Positions 14,426 through 21,179 of a DNA stretch of 52,569 bases are shown here, piece after piece (position 1 is the stretch's first letter; each line of letters opens with the position of its first letter). This DNA is from Paraclostridium bifermentans (GTDB lineage Bacteria; Bacillota; Clostridia; Peptostreptococcales; Peptostreptococcaceae), in the NCBI RefSeq assembly GCF_019916025.1, contig NZ_CP079739.1, forward strand, positions 1 through 52,569. The letters run 5' to 3'. Made by a program: the position numbers and the translations under genes. The notes beneath the pieces are model-generated. The model did no database searches, was not told the DNA's origin, and was given only the letters and a program-made list of their open reading frames with translations.

Positions 14426-14818
14426 CTAGACTATTGCGGCTCCTAAAACATCTGGAATTGCTTCATCTAGTTCACTTTGTATTAATCTTAATTTTAAAAA
14501 TCTTTTTTTATACCATAATTCAAGTTCCTTTTGTAATTCCTTTGACATCTCAAAGTTAATTTTAAAGAATATACTGCCTGTGTGACGTTGTACTATTTCA
14601 TAATTTAATATTTTAGTATCTCTATGATAGAATGTTTCATCTAATGTAATTTCATTTATTTTATATTCTTTTTTAAGTTCTTTTCCTTGAAATAATTCTA
14701 TTTTATCTATATTTTTTATACCTTCTAAAACTGAATTATCAATCGATTCTATACTATCGAAAAGTATCTCTTTTACAACAAACCCTTTATTATAAGTTAT
14801 TAAATTATATTTTTTCAT
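14426..14818 (-). CDS. Hypothetical protein under A leader copy 3 (130 aa)
   Basis: A soluble protein starting KKYNLITYNKGFVVKEILFD, with strand-rich first half and helical C-terminus (MSKELQKELELWYKKRFLKL). AGGAGTAGG precedes the ATG with a few extra bases. It is separated from part A copy 3 by about 70 bases, longer than for the other A-led genes. Weak similarity in style to the protein at 11952-12320. No function can be assigned. Confidence 0.6.
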   Translation of the reverse strand: MKKYNLITYNKGFVVKEILFDSIESIDNSVLEGIKNIDKIELFQGKELKKEYKINEITLDETFYHRDTKILNYEIVQRHTGSIFFKINFEMSKELQKELELWYKKRFLKLRLIQSELDEAIPDVLGAAIV

Positions 14819-14887
14819 TTTTTCCTACTCCTTTTATATTAAAGTTATTTTTAAATCAATTCTAAAATTTTAAATTCCGAGTTCAAG

Positions 14888-15064
14888 TTGCCCCCTCCCC
14901 CGAATGTTTCTTGATGCCATAAAGCATTCTTTTACGAGTGCTTTGTCAATAAAATGGAAGAAATATTTTTATGCTGCATCACTTGTTTATGCATCATAAA
15001 AATATTTATGGAATGGAATTGATAAAGTAAGGGAGTAAGAGATATGCTATTGGGGGCAAGAAAC
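14888..15064 (-). repeat. Composite element copy 3, part A (leader of 14426-14818)
   Basis: Same layout as the other copies: GTTTCTTGCCCCC, AT-rich hairpin, TTGACA, then CAAGAAAC and GGGGGCAAC. The small hairpin has GAATGC..GCATC with one mismatch. Part B is missing; instead the AT-rich repeat R2 follows at about 15205. Confidence 0.8.
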
Positions 15065-15078
15065 TTATATAAAATAGC

Positions 15079-15139
15079 AAATAAAAGAAGATGGTATATG
15101 CTCCAACTTGTTTGGATCATATACCATCTTCTTTTATTT
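15079..15139. terminator. T-type hairpin, copy 3
   Basis: Arms GAAGATGGTATATG and CATATACCATCTTC with the constant CTCCAACTTGTTTGGAT loop; identical in stem to copy 2. Confidence 0.8.
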
Positions 15140-15204
15140 GGTTTCCTTTTTAATATGTTTTAATGTATTTATGTTTTGCCTTTATCTATTCTTCAAGTGC
15201 ATTA

Positions 15205-15360
15205 AAATAAATATTCTTTATTATTTAAATATAATTATTATAATAAAAAATATATAACTTATAAGGATTATAAAAAATATATTTTTTATAGTATTACAAT
15301 GATATTACAAATGTAATGAATAAATAATATTAATTACATTTGTAATACCATTGTAAATAT
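15205..15360. repeat. AT-rich repeat R2, copy 1
   Basis: It shares about 110 bases with 19640-19752, including ATATAATTATTATAATAAAA (also inside the centromere candidate at 23674-23693) and GTATTACAATGATATTACAA. From 15287 to 15357 it contains a long inverted repeat: TTACAATGATATTACAAATGTAAT, split here as TTACAATGATATTACAAATG and its complement CATTTGTAATACCATTGTAA. It is probably a protein-binding array; a third, weaker cluster of TATTACA words is at 16942-17000. Confidence 0.6.
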
Positions 15361-15552
15361 ACTTTAATAGTACCCTTATAAGCTCTTTAATTTCTTAATT
15401 TAGATATAAAAAAAGTAGTCAATACCTCTAATGACTACCTTCAATGTATATTTTGTTTAACTTACAGTGTAATTAATATTGTACTATATATATTTTTTAA
15501 TTCAATCCTTATTATCTATTTACTTGTATGTATATTTTCTCTTTAAATATAC
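15361..15552. other. 3' region of the gene at 15553, no gene seen
   Basis: It contains an imperfect hairpin AGTAGTCA..TGACTACC (15410-15440) and about 40 bases (GTGTAATTAATATTGTACTA) shared with the 3' region of the gene at 9663. I see no gene. Confidence 0.5.
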
Positions 15553-15945
15553 CTAAGCCGATAATATTACGTCTAATTCTTCCATGTTACTTCTATCTTG
15601 TGATTTAACCTCTATATACTTTAAATCGTACATAATATAAGTATCTCTAATTAATTCATTTTCGTTACTATATTCCATATGTCCTAGTGGTTCATTATCC
15701 CTATAAATATAAGTTCTTTGAAATTTATATTTCTTGTTAAATGCTGGTGTTATTAAAACATAATCATTATTAGTAAATACAAGTTTAATTGTTTCATACT
15801 TTTTTAAAATAGATTTTATTATTTCTTCCCTTTTATCTATTTGCTTAATAAATAAATCAAATTCATTAAAAGGATGTGCATTTATATTATCAACTTTAAT
15901 TATCATATTACCTTCATTGTTTTTAATTATATTTAAATTATCCAT
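15553..15945 (-). CDS. Hypothetical protein (130 aa)
   Basis: AGGAGGTCATAC lies before the ATG. It is a soluble, strand-rich protein with a pattern of short hydrophobic strands (LVFTNNDYVLI, YKFQRTYIYR) resembling small phage-type beta proteins. It has no cysteines and no membrane segment. Its 3' flank is shared with the gene at 9663, although the proteins are not similar. Family unknown. Confidence 0.6.
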   Translation of the reverse strand: MDNLNIIKNNEGNMIIKVDNINAHPFNEFDLFIKQIDKREEIIKSILKKYETIKLVFTNNDYVLITPAFNKKYKFQRTYIYRDNEPLGHMEYSNENELIRDTYIMYDLKYIEVKSQDRSNMEELDVILSA

Positions 15946-15979
15946 TGTATGACCTCCTAAAGCCTTTAAATTTATTGTT

Positions 15980-16123
15980 TTAATCTATTATTTGTTTATA
16001 TATTTCTTCGTGTGTCATACCCTCTTCAATATTTCCATAGTATAAAAAATTACCATTTTCATCTATTACCTCGCACCAAGTACCCTCTATCCATATGCTA
16101 GTATTATTTATAATTTTTTTCAT
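15980..16123 (-). CDS. Small hypothetical protein (47 aa)
   Basis: ATG-initiated with GGATGG about 13 bases upstream. The sequence reads as a small beta hairpin followed by a helix: IWIEGTWCEVIDENGNFLYY, then EEGMTHEEIYKQII. It lies 34 bases upstream of the gene at 15553 in the same direction, so the two are probably co-transcribed. It is short but has sensible composition and a plausible fold. Confidence 0.5.
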   Translation of the reverse strand: MKKIINNTSIWIEGTWCEVIDENGNFLYYGNIEEGMTHEEIYKQIID

Positions 16124-16154
16124 TTCTGATTTACCATCCTTTTAATTTATGAAT

Positions 16155-16183
16155 TTTGGGTATTTTATGAGGTAATACCCAAA
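16155..16183. terminator. Hairpin 3' of the gene at 16191
   Basis: TTTGGGTATT and AATACCCAAA, close relative of the hairpin at 10804-10829 and in the same place relative to a minus-strand gene end. Confidence 0.55.
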
Positions 16184-16190
16184 CCTTTTT

Positions 16191-16451
16191 TTAGTGTATA
16201 TGTTCCGTTTTGTCCCTAAAACAATGACCTTTATACACCCAACTTATCCCATCATGTATAAAAGTTGCATATGTGCTTCCCCCCCTTGAATCCCAGCCAT
16301 AAGGCTCACTAACTTGTAACATATTGCTTCTATCTACTAAAGGTGGTAAAACATTTAAAAAATGCTCGTAAATTTCATTATCTACTCTATCCCCTGGGTT
16401 AAAATCTGTACCAAAATCATATTTCCAATCTTTCATAGTTTTTATTATCAC
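16191..16451 (-). CDS. Conserved small protein of mobile elements, under A leader copy 4
   Basis: A GTG start seven bases after GGAGG gives 86 residues; the longer frame to 16682 runs through the A element and is not real. The sequence FLNVLPPLVDRSNMLQVSEP, then STYATFIHDG and WVYKGHCFRDKTE, resembles a widespread small family of Firmicute conjugative elements that I recall with the same LNVLPP, TYATF and CFRGKTE signatures. The function of that family is unknown to me. It is directly led by part A copy 4, the copy with the divergent hairpin. Confidence 0.65.
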   Translation of the reverse strand: MIIKTMKDWKYDFGTDFNPGDRVDNEIYEHFLNVLPPLVDRSNMLQVSEPYGWDSRGGSTYATFIHDGISWVYKGHCFRDKTEHIH

Positions 16452-16488
16452 TGTAATACCTCCTAAAATTTTAACTTTCGAGTTCGAG

Positions 16489-16666
16489 TTGCCCCCTCCT
16501 CCGAATGTTTCTTGATGCCATAAAGCATCCTTTTGCGAGTGCTTTGTCAATAAAGTGGAAAAATTATTTTTACTGCAGTTAAACTTGTTTTGCAGCAGTA
16601 AAAATAATTTTGGAGCGGAATTGATAAAGTAAGGGAGTAAGAGGTATGCTATTGGGGGCAAGAAAC
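16489..16666 (-). repeat. Composite element copy 4, part A with compensatory hairpin
   Basis: Same ends and same competing 3' segments as the other copies, but the central hairpin has changed on both sides. The plus-strand arms are AAATTATTTTTACTGC and GCAGTAAAAATAATTT instead of AAATATTTTTATG and CATAAAAATATTT. The ACTTGTTT loop word is retained. Pairing is kept while sequence is not, which is strong evidence for a selected fold. Confidence 0.85.
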
Positions 16667-16680
16667 TTATATAAAATAGC

Positions 16681-16741
16681 AAATAAAAAGATACGGGCCT
16701 TGCTCCAACTTGCTTGGATCATAGCCCATATCTTTTTATTT
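16681..16741. terminator. T-type hairpin, copy 4
   Basis: Arms AAAGATACGGGCCTTG and CATAGCCCATATCTTT (one mismatch and one G-T) with the constant loop TCCAACTTGCTTGGAT. Confidence 0.75.
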
Positions 16742-16787
16742 GGTTTCCTTTTTAATATGTTTTTAATGTCTTTATGCTTTAGCTCTT

Positions 16788-16929
16788 GCAACCCTTCGGG
16801 TACCCGAAAATAGCAACGAGAGGTCATTAGTTGTTTAACTGTAGGTGGTTGCTCTCAGATGAAACGCCTAGAGTTAATACAATTAATAGACCTCTCTAAG
16901 CGTTACTTTTTGGGTGAAGGATAAGTTGC
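16788..16929. ncRNA. Structured element B, copy 4
   Basis: About 142 bases with the same base pairing as copy 1: GCAAC/GTTGC closing stem, ACCC/GGGT, GAGAGGTC/GACCTCTC, TTAACT/AGTTAA. The apical loop has GGTTGCTCTCAGATGAAACG. On the minus strand it lies downstream of the gene at 17058 and upstream of the T hairpin, as a 3' untranslated element would. Expression is unproven. Confidence 0.5.
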
Positions 16930-17057
16930 CCAACATATATAAAATATTAATATTACAATGGTATTACAAGCATATTACAACTATATCAAAGTATTACATA
17001 TGTAATAAATAAACGTTCTTAATTTGAAAATATCCTTTAAAAAATATTTGTGAAATT

Positions 17058-17324
17058 TTATATGTTACTTCCTAGTTCCTCTATAACAAACTTTTCATTT
17101 GCTTCTAAATGATATGGTGTATATTTTACTATATAATCTTCTTTTCGTGTATTTAAATACGTTCCATATGTTTCTAGTGTACCATTTTTATATTTTGTAT
17201 GTTCTTCTTCATTCATAATATAAAGTTTATCATCTATAATTATTGGGGTTTCATTTGGATATAGTTCAATTTCCTTTATTACTTTATCTTCATTAAACAT
17301 ATCAACCTTAGTAACTTTATACAT
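17058..17324 (-). CDS. Hypothetical protein (88 aa), operator-controlled
   Basis: AAGGAGGACT precedes the ATG. It is a soluble, strand-rich protein (YKVTKVDMFNEDKVIKEIEL, then KLYIMNEEEHTKY). No family is recognised. Its promoter region is shared with the divergent gene at 17496 and carries two palindromes with CACGA/TCGTG arms. It is therefore probably controlled by the small DNA-binding protein encoded on the other strand. Confidence 0.6.
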   Translation of the reverse strand: MYKVTKVDMFNEDKVIKEIELYPNETPIIIDDKLYIMNEEEHTKYKNGTLETYGTYLNTRKEDYIVKYTPYHLEANEKFVIEELGSNI

Positions 17325-17369
17325 AAATAGTCCTCCTTCAATACCTTTTAATCAAGTTTTCTAATTATC

Positions 17370-17457
17370 ATTATACACGAAGTCGTGTATAATATCTAGC
17401 ATTTTTGCACGACTTCGTGTATGCTTTATAGACTATTTATACACTTAATTGTATAAT
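17370..17457. promoter_or_regulatory. Divergent promoters with two CACGA/TCGTG operators
   Basis: Minus promoter: TATAAT at 17370-17375 (read on the minus strand) with TAGATA 17 bases upstream. Plus promoter: TAGACT (17429-17434), 17 bases, TATAAT (17452-17457). Between them lie the palindrome TATACACGA-AG-TCGTGTATA (17372-17391) and a second CACGA-CT-TCGTG (17408-17419). The first overlaps the minus -10, so a bound protein would block that promoter; the second lies just upstream of the plus -35. Confidence 0.7.
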
Positions 17458-17495
17458 AAAATTATAGAATTAAAATTTAAGGAGAAAAATTATAA

Positions 17496-17708
17496 ATGAT
17501 TAAAAATCCTAAATTTAAAGGCTTATTATCAATCTCCCAAGCTGGAAAATTATATAATAAATCAGAATCAACTTTAAGAAGAAATATTTCAAATGGTAAA
17601 TTTATAGAGGGTGAAGATTGCATAAAGTTAGGTACTTATTGGATATTCGATAAAAAAGCATTAGATAGAGAATACGGAAAAACAGATAAACCTAATAAAA
17701 AAGAATAA
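17496..17708 (+). CDS. Excisionase-like helix-turn-helix protein (70 aa)
   Basis: The ATG follows AAGGAG. The product has a MerR/excisionase-style winged helix: LLSISQAGKLYNKSESTLRR, then NGKFIEGEDCIKLGTYWIF, where the wing and Trp are typical. Such proteins act as excision factors or small repressors. No integrase is present in the window, so a repressor role on the adjacent CACGA/TCGTG operators is more likely. The gene interrupts a composite element: a truncated A part begins eight bases after its stop. Confidence 0.7.
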   Translation: MIKNPKFKGLLSISQAGKLYNKSESTLRRNISNGKFIEGEDCIKLGTYWIFDKKALDREYGKTDKPNKKE

Positions 17709-17715
17709 TTTTTTT

Positions 17716-17858
17716 GCATCATAAAAATATCTATGAAGTGATATTGATAAATTAAGTAAATAAGAGGTAGCCATTGGGACAAGAAACTGTAATAAATAAA
17801 AAAAGATAGTAAATGCTATTCCAACTTGTTTGGATCATAGCATTTACTATCTTTTTTT
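17716..17858. repeat. Truncated composite element (half of A plus T)
   Basis: From TTGCATCATAAAAATAT onward it matches the right half of part A, with degenerate end (ATTGGGACAAGAAAC instead of ATTGGGGGCAAGAAAC). A T hairpin follows at about 17796-17858 (arms AGATAGTAAATGCTA and TAGCATTTACTATCT, constant loop). The left half of A is missing, replaced by the plus-strand gene. Confidence 0.75.
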
Positions 17859-17882
17859 GAGCAATTAAATTTTTATCAGTTC

Positions 17883-17908
17883 TAAAAAAGAAGGGGTTAT
17901 GCCCCTCC
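17883..17908 (-). terminator. Intrinsic terminator after the gene at 17914
   Basis: On the minus strand AGGAGGGGC, ATAA, CCCCTTC, then TTTTTT. Confidence 0.6.
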
Positions 17909-17913
17909 TATTT

Positions 17914-18102
17914 TTATCTATATATTTTTCTAACTATTTTGTACTCTCCATCTATATCGATTTTATCTATGCCTAATTCTAAGTATGTAAAATTTCCTTC
18001 TCTCATTTTTTTATTAAATAATTTATGCCCTTCTCCTAAATCATTTAATTTATTTACTTCATATTTTCCATTATTCGCAACATATAGTATTATTTTTTTC
18101 AT
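17914..18102 (-). CDS. Small hypothetical basic protein (62 aa)
   Basis: AGGAGGTTTCAATA lies before the ATG. It starts KKIILYVANNGKYEVNKLND, a strand followed by charged turns, and ends in basic residues. It is a compact beta-rich protein of unknown family. Its upstream region contains the repeat-plus-terminator module also seen at 3745-3837, which separates it from the A-led gene upstream. Confidence 0.55.
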   Translation of the reverse strand: MKKIILYVANNGKYEVNKLNDLGEGHKLFNKKMREGNFTYLELGIDKIDIDGEYKIVRKIYR

Positions 18103-18150
18103 TATTGAAACCTCCTAAATTTTTATATTCAACTTGTATTTTTTATTTTT

Positions 18151-18236
18151 TAGGAGTATACTCATACTTAAGTTATGGGTAGTATTCATATACTCCTATA
18201 TTGAGTGCTATAGATTGCCTTCTATAGCACTTTTTT
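18151..18236. terminator. Inverted repeat followed by terminator, second copy
   Basis: TAGGAGTATA (18151-18160) and TATACTCCTA (18189-18198), then AGTGCTATAGA/TCTATAGCACT (18204-18231) with TTTTTT on the plus strand. It closely parallels 3745-3837 in order and sequence. Confidence 0.6.
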
Positions 18237-18241
18237 AATGC

Positions 18242-18673
18242 TTACCATGCACATTCTCTTTGCTCCTTTATGGCTTTTTTAAGTCCATGTAATAAGTTCT
18301 CATTTTTATTAATTTCTTCCATTGTAAGCCCTAAAGCATCAAGTGTTTCATCTAATTCCCAAGTTATACAGTATTCGTGATTTCCTAATTCATAACTAAA
18401 CATACTATATATAAATCCTTCGCCTGTTAAATCTTCATTTATAGCCTTTTTAAACTCTTCCTTATGTCTAGCAAGCATATCATCTAATGCTTTTTCATCT
18501 GATTTTCTTATATATCCACCAGCTCCAATTGATAAAATTTTATTAGTTTCATTTTCTTTCAATCCTAATTTTGCCATACCTTCTGCAAATTGCTTCTTAC
18601 TAAATGCAAACATCATTGGAAACTCATTTACTTCCTTTCCTTGCTTTTCTTTTAATTCTCTGTACTTACTCAT
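18242..18673 (-). CDS. Conserved hypothetical protein under A leader copy 5 (143 aa)
   Basis: TAGGAGGATTTTGAT precedes the ATG. The sequence opens SKYRELKEKQGKEVNEFPMM, followed by FAFSKKQFAEGMAKLGL and a Gly-rich turn GAGGYIRKSD. I believe this is a widespread family in Firmicute plasmids and integrative elements, always of unknown role. It ends at the repeat/terminator at 18151-18236. The start is well supported, the predicted fold is alpha/beta, and there is no membrane segment. Confidence 0.7.
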   Translation of the reverse strand: MSKYRELKEKQGKEVNEFPMMFAFSKKQFAEGMAKLGLKENETNKILSIGAGGYIRKSDEKALDDMLARHKEEFKKAINEDLTGEGFIYSMFSYELGNHEYCITWELDETLDALGLTMEEINKNENLLHGLKKAIKEQRECAW

Positions 18674-18714
18674 ATCAAAATCCTCCTAAAATTTATTTAA
18701 CTTCCGAGTTCGGG

Positions 18715-18890
18715 TTGCCCCCCCCTCGAATGTTTCTTGTTGCCATAAAGCATTCTTTTACGAGTGCTTTGTCAATAAAACGGAGGAAATTATTTTATGC
18801 TGCATCACTTGTTTATGCATCATAAAATAATTTATGTAGTGGAATTGATAAAGTAAGGGAGTAAGAGATATGCTATTGGGGGCAAGAAAC
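18715..18890 (-). repeat. Composite element copy 5, part A (leader of 18242-18673)
   Basis: Hairpin arms AAATTATTTTATG and CATAAAATAATTT, changed on both sides relative to copies 1 to 3. The same 13-base 5' strand, TTGACA and competing CAAGAAAC/GGGGGCAAC segments are present. A GTTGCC replaces GATGCC in the small hairpin, which weakens that stem. Confidence 0.8.
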
Positions 18891-18905
18891 TAAACTTTAA
18901 ATAGC

Positions 18906-18968
18906 AAATTAAAAAGATGGTCCATGTTTCCAAACTTGTTTTGGATCATAGACCATCTTTTTATATTT
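18906..18968. terminator. T-type hairpin, copy 5
   Basis: Arms AAAAGATGGTCCATG and CATAGACCATCTTTT with loop TTTCCAAACTTGTTTTGGAT. Confidence 0.75.
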
Positions 18969-19014
18969 GCTTTCCTTTTTGATATGTTTTTAATGTATTT
19001 ATCTTTTAGCTCTT

Positions 19015-19155
19015 GCAACCCTTCGGGTACCCGAAAATAGCAAAGAGAGGTCATTGATTATTTAATTTCAGACGTTTGCTCGCAGATGAAACGTTTGAAA
19101 TTAATTTAATCAATAGACCTGTCGAAGCGTCATTTTTGGGTGAAGGATAAGTTGC
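19015..19155. ncRNA. Structured element B, copy 5 (most diverged)
   Basis: The arms differ from copies 1, 4 and 6 but still pair: TTGATT/AATCAA in place of TTAATT/AATTAA, and TTAATTTCA/TGAAATTAA in place of TTAACT/AGTTAA. The stem below the loop is ACG/CGT. The loop TTTGCTCGCAGATGAAACG and the outer ACCC/GGGT, CCTTC/GAAGG and GCAAC/GTTGC pairs are kept. These paired changes are the main evidence that B is a selected structure. Confidence 0.6.
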
Positions 19156-19232
19156 CCGAATTGTCTTTTATATGCTCTTAAAAAAGGAATTACACCATCT
19201 AATACCCTAACTATAGTAAAAATTTTATATAC

Positions 19233-19430
19233 TTAATTTTGCTTAAAATCTTTTAAAAAATCTCTAACAACTTTAATACAAACATATAGTGCAACAATTA
19301 CAAATAATACTTTTGTTACATCAAATATAAACTTATTATTAGTTATAATTGATATACATGAAAACCAAGCTAATATAAAAAACATGCCTTTCATTATAAA
19401 ATTAATAATTTTATTTTCTGAAAAATTCAT
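19233..19430 (-). CDS. Small membrane protein (65 aa)
   Basis: Two hydrophobic helices (FIMKGMFFILAWFSCISII and VTKVLFVIVALYVCIKVV) joined by a short polar turn, with a basic tail. AAGGAGATAA precedes the ATG. It lies just upstream, in the minus sense, of structured element B copy 5, which could be its 3' untranslated region. I recognise no family. Confidence 0.6.
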   Translation of the reverse strand: MNFSENKIINFIMKGMFFILAWFSCISIITNNKFIFDVTKVLFVIVALYVCIKVVRDFLKDFKQN

Positions 19431-19510
19431 ATATTATCTCCTTAATATCTCTAACGTAACTAAATTTACTTAAAGTTTAGCATAAATATTAAATTTAATA
19501 CAAAATGTAA

Positions 19511-19646
19511 AATAGCAAATAAAAAAATGGTATATGCTCCAACTTGTTTGGATCATATACCATTTTTTTATTTGCTTTACTTTTTGATATATTTTAATCC
19601 CTTTATGTTTTGACTTTCGCAACCCTTCGCGTGCCTGAAAATAAAT
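19511..19646. repeat. Remnant composite element: T hairpin and start of B
   Basis: The T hairpin at 19518-19573 (arms AAATGGTATATG and CATATACCATTT, constant loop) is intact. It is followed by the usual spacer and then only the first 28 bases of B (CGCAACCCTTCGCGTGCC), already mutated. Part A is absent. R2 sequence follows directly. Confidence 0.7.
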
Positions 19647-19752
19647 ACTTATTATTATTTAAATATAATTATTATAATAAAAAATATGCAATTTATAAGA
19701 ATTATAAAAAATATATAAATTATAGTATTACAATGATATTACAACTGTAATA
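19640..19752. repeat. AT-rich repeat R2, copy 2
   Basis: Closely similar to 15205-15310, including ATATAATTATTATAATAAAA at about 19663-19682 and GTATTACAATGATATTACAA. In both places R2 starts where B ends or is deleted, so R2 may have replaced B by recombination. Only the left half of the inverted repeat seen at 15287 is kept. Confidence 0.6.
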
Positions 19753-19793
19753 CTATAATTTATATTAAATTCAAGCCTTTTAAAACACTTGTT

Positions 19794-20096
19794 TTATAAT
19801 CCTCTATACGCTAAATACTCTTTATAGTTTTCCTCGCCTTCTTTTGGTGTAGGATAATAAATATCTATTCTATCAGAATCATAAAACATATAACTTTTAA
19901 TTAACATGTCATTTTCTATATAATCTATGCAACAATATGAAACTTTGTTTTCGTCAGAAATTTCAATTTGATAACTTTTTAAACTTGTTGGTACTGCATC
20001 CATTTTTTCCTCTAAGCGAGGTATATAGTATTGAAAATTATATACTTCTAAAAAATTTATTACTTCTTCTCTAGTTTTAAATTTTATATTTTTCAT
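19794..20096 (-). CDS. Hypothetical protein (100 aa)
   Basis: GGAGGGTTAAAA precedes the ATG. It is a soluble alpha/beta protein starting KNIKFKTREEVINFLEVYNF, then strands with a CCIDYIENDML segment. Two adjacent cysteines near residue 53 are not in a zinc spacing. Ends with a Tyr-rich tail. No family is recognised. It precedes another unknown gene in the same direction. Confidence 0.6.
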   Translation of the reverse strand: MKNIKFKTREEVINFLEVYNFQYYIPRLEEKMDAVPTSLKSYQIEISDENKVSYCCIDYIENDMLIKSYMFYDSDRIDIYYPTPKEGEENYKEYLAYRGL

Positions 20097-20228
20097 TTTT
20101 AACCCTCCAAATTATTTTATATTTTAATAATATCATTTAATATGGCACTATATATGTGATAATAAAAATATTTTGCTAGTTTTTAAAAAGGAACTAGAAA
20201 ACCTTTTTAAATTATACCTTTATTGTAT

Positions 20229-20843
20229 CTAATAATTAACTTGTATTTTTAATAACCTATTATTTGTACTCATACCTAATTTGTATAAATCAACTTCATA
20301 AGAATGACATCTAATAGTTATAGAGTTATCATCCATAGAATGAAGGACTATTTTAGAATACTTTGATTTTAATTTTTCCCTTATTTCTTTATCTATTTTG
20401 GAATACGCTTCATTTCTTGCGATAGTTCTATTTTTATTTAATTCATGATTATTCATCAAATTATATTCATTATAATTCCCATGCACTCTATAGCCCTCCA
20501 TCCAATCTAAAACCTCTATAGTGTCAAACTTACAATTGAAATTTTCATTTATATACTTTGTTAGGTCTTTTTTTGAATATCCTTTAAAAAATGTATTTTT
20601 TAATTTTATCCTAGAAATATTTTCATCAGTTGATACGCTCAAATTAAAACAATGGTCAATATGTGTATACCATCCGAATTTTTTTGAAGTTTTGCAATTG
20701 TATAAAGTTCCGCCTAATTCTAAATATATTTTATTTCCGTTACCATCTATAAAAGCAGTTCTAATTCTATAATTTCCAACGTCTGAACCATCCTCATAAA
20801 TATTCCTCCCAGCACCTTCAAATAATAAAATATTTTTTTCCAT
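20229..20843 (-). CDS. Hypothetical protein under A leader copy 6 (204 aa)
   Basis: TAGGAGGATTAAAA precedes the ATG. It is the longest of the A-led genes, opening EKNILLFEGAGRNIYEDGSD. The protein alternates strands and turns through most of its length and looks like a compact beta-rich domain with an extra helical hairpin near residue 140. There is no export signal and no metal motif. The function is unknown, but its leader is complete and typical. Confidence 0.6.
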   Translation of the reverse strand: MEKNILLFEGAGRNIYEDGSDVGNYRIRTAFIDGNGNKIYLELGGTLYNCKTSKKFGWYTHIDHCFNLSVSTDENISRIKLKNTFFKGYSKKDLTKYINENFNCKFDTIEVLDWMEGYRVHGNYNEYNLMNNHELNKNRTIARNEAYSKIDKEIREKLKSKYSKIVLHSMDDNSITIRCHSYEVDLYKLGMSTNNRLLKIQVNY

Positions 20844-20880
20844 TTTTAATCCTCCTAAAATTTTAACTTCCGAGTTTGAG

Positions 20881-21057
20881 TTGCCCCCTCCTCCGAATGT
20901 TTCTTGATGCCATAAAGCATTCTTTTACGAGTGCTTTGTCAATAAAACGAAGGAAATTATTTTATGCTGCATCACTTGTTTATGCATCATAAAATAATTT
21001 ATGTAGTGGAATTGATAAAGTAAGGGAGTAAGAGATATGCTATTGGGGGCAAGAAAC
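20881..21057 (-). repeat. Composite element copy 6, part A (leader of 20229-20843)
   Basis: Nearly identical to copy 5, with hairpin arms AAATTATTTTATG and CATAAAATAATTT. It carries the same flanking CTCAAACTCGGAAGTTAAAA between the G-run and the ribosome site as copies 4 and 5. Confidence 0.8.
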
Positions 21058-21072
21058 TAAACTTTAAATAGC

Positions 21073-21133
21073 AAATAAAAATATATGGGCCTTCTTCCAA
21101 CTTGTTTGGATCATAGCCCATATATTTTTATTT
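21073..21133. terminator. T-type hairpin, copy 6
   Basis: Arms AAAATATATGGGCC and GGcCCATATATTTT-like (TAGCCCATATATTTT), with loop TTCCAACTTGTTTGGAT; one side has a small mismatch. Confidence 0.7.
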
Positions 21134-21179
21134 GGTTTCCTCTTTGATATGTTTTTAATGTATTTATCTTTTAGCTCTT

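Noticed and set aside
16452-16682. N-terminal extension of the gene at 16191
   Set aside because: The extension is part A read as protein; a GTG seven bases after GGAGG at 16451 is the sensible start.
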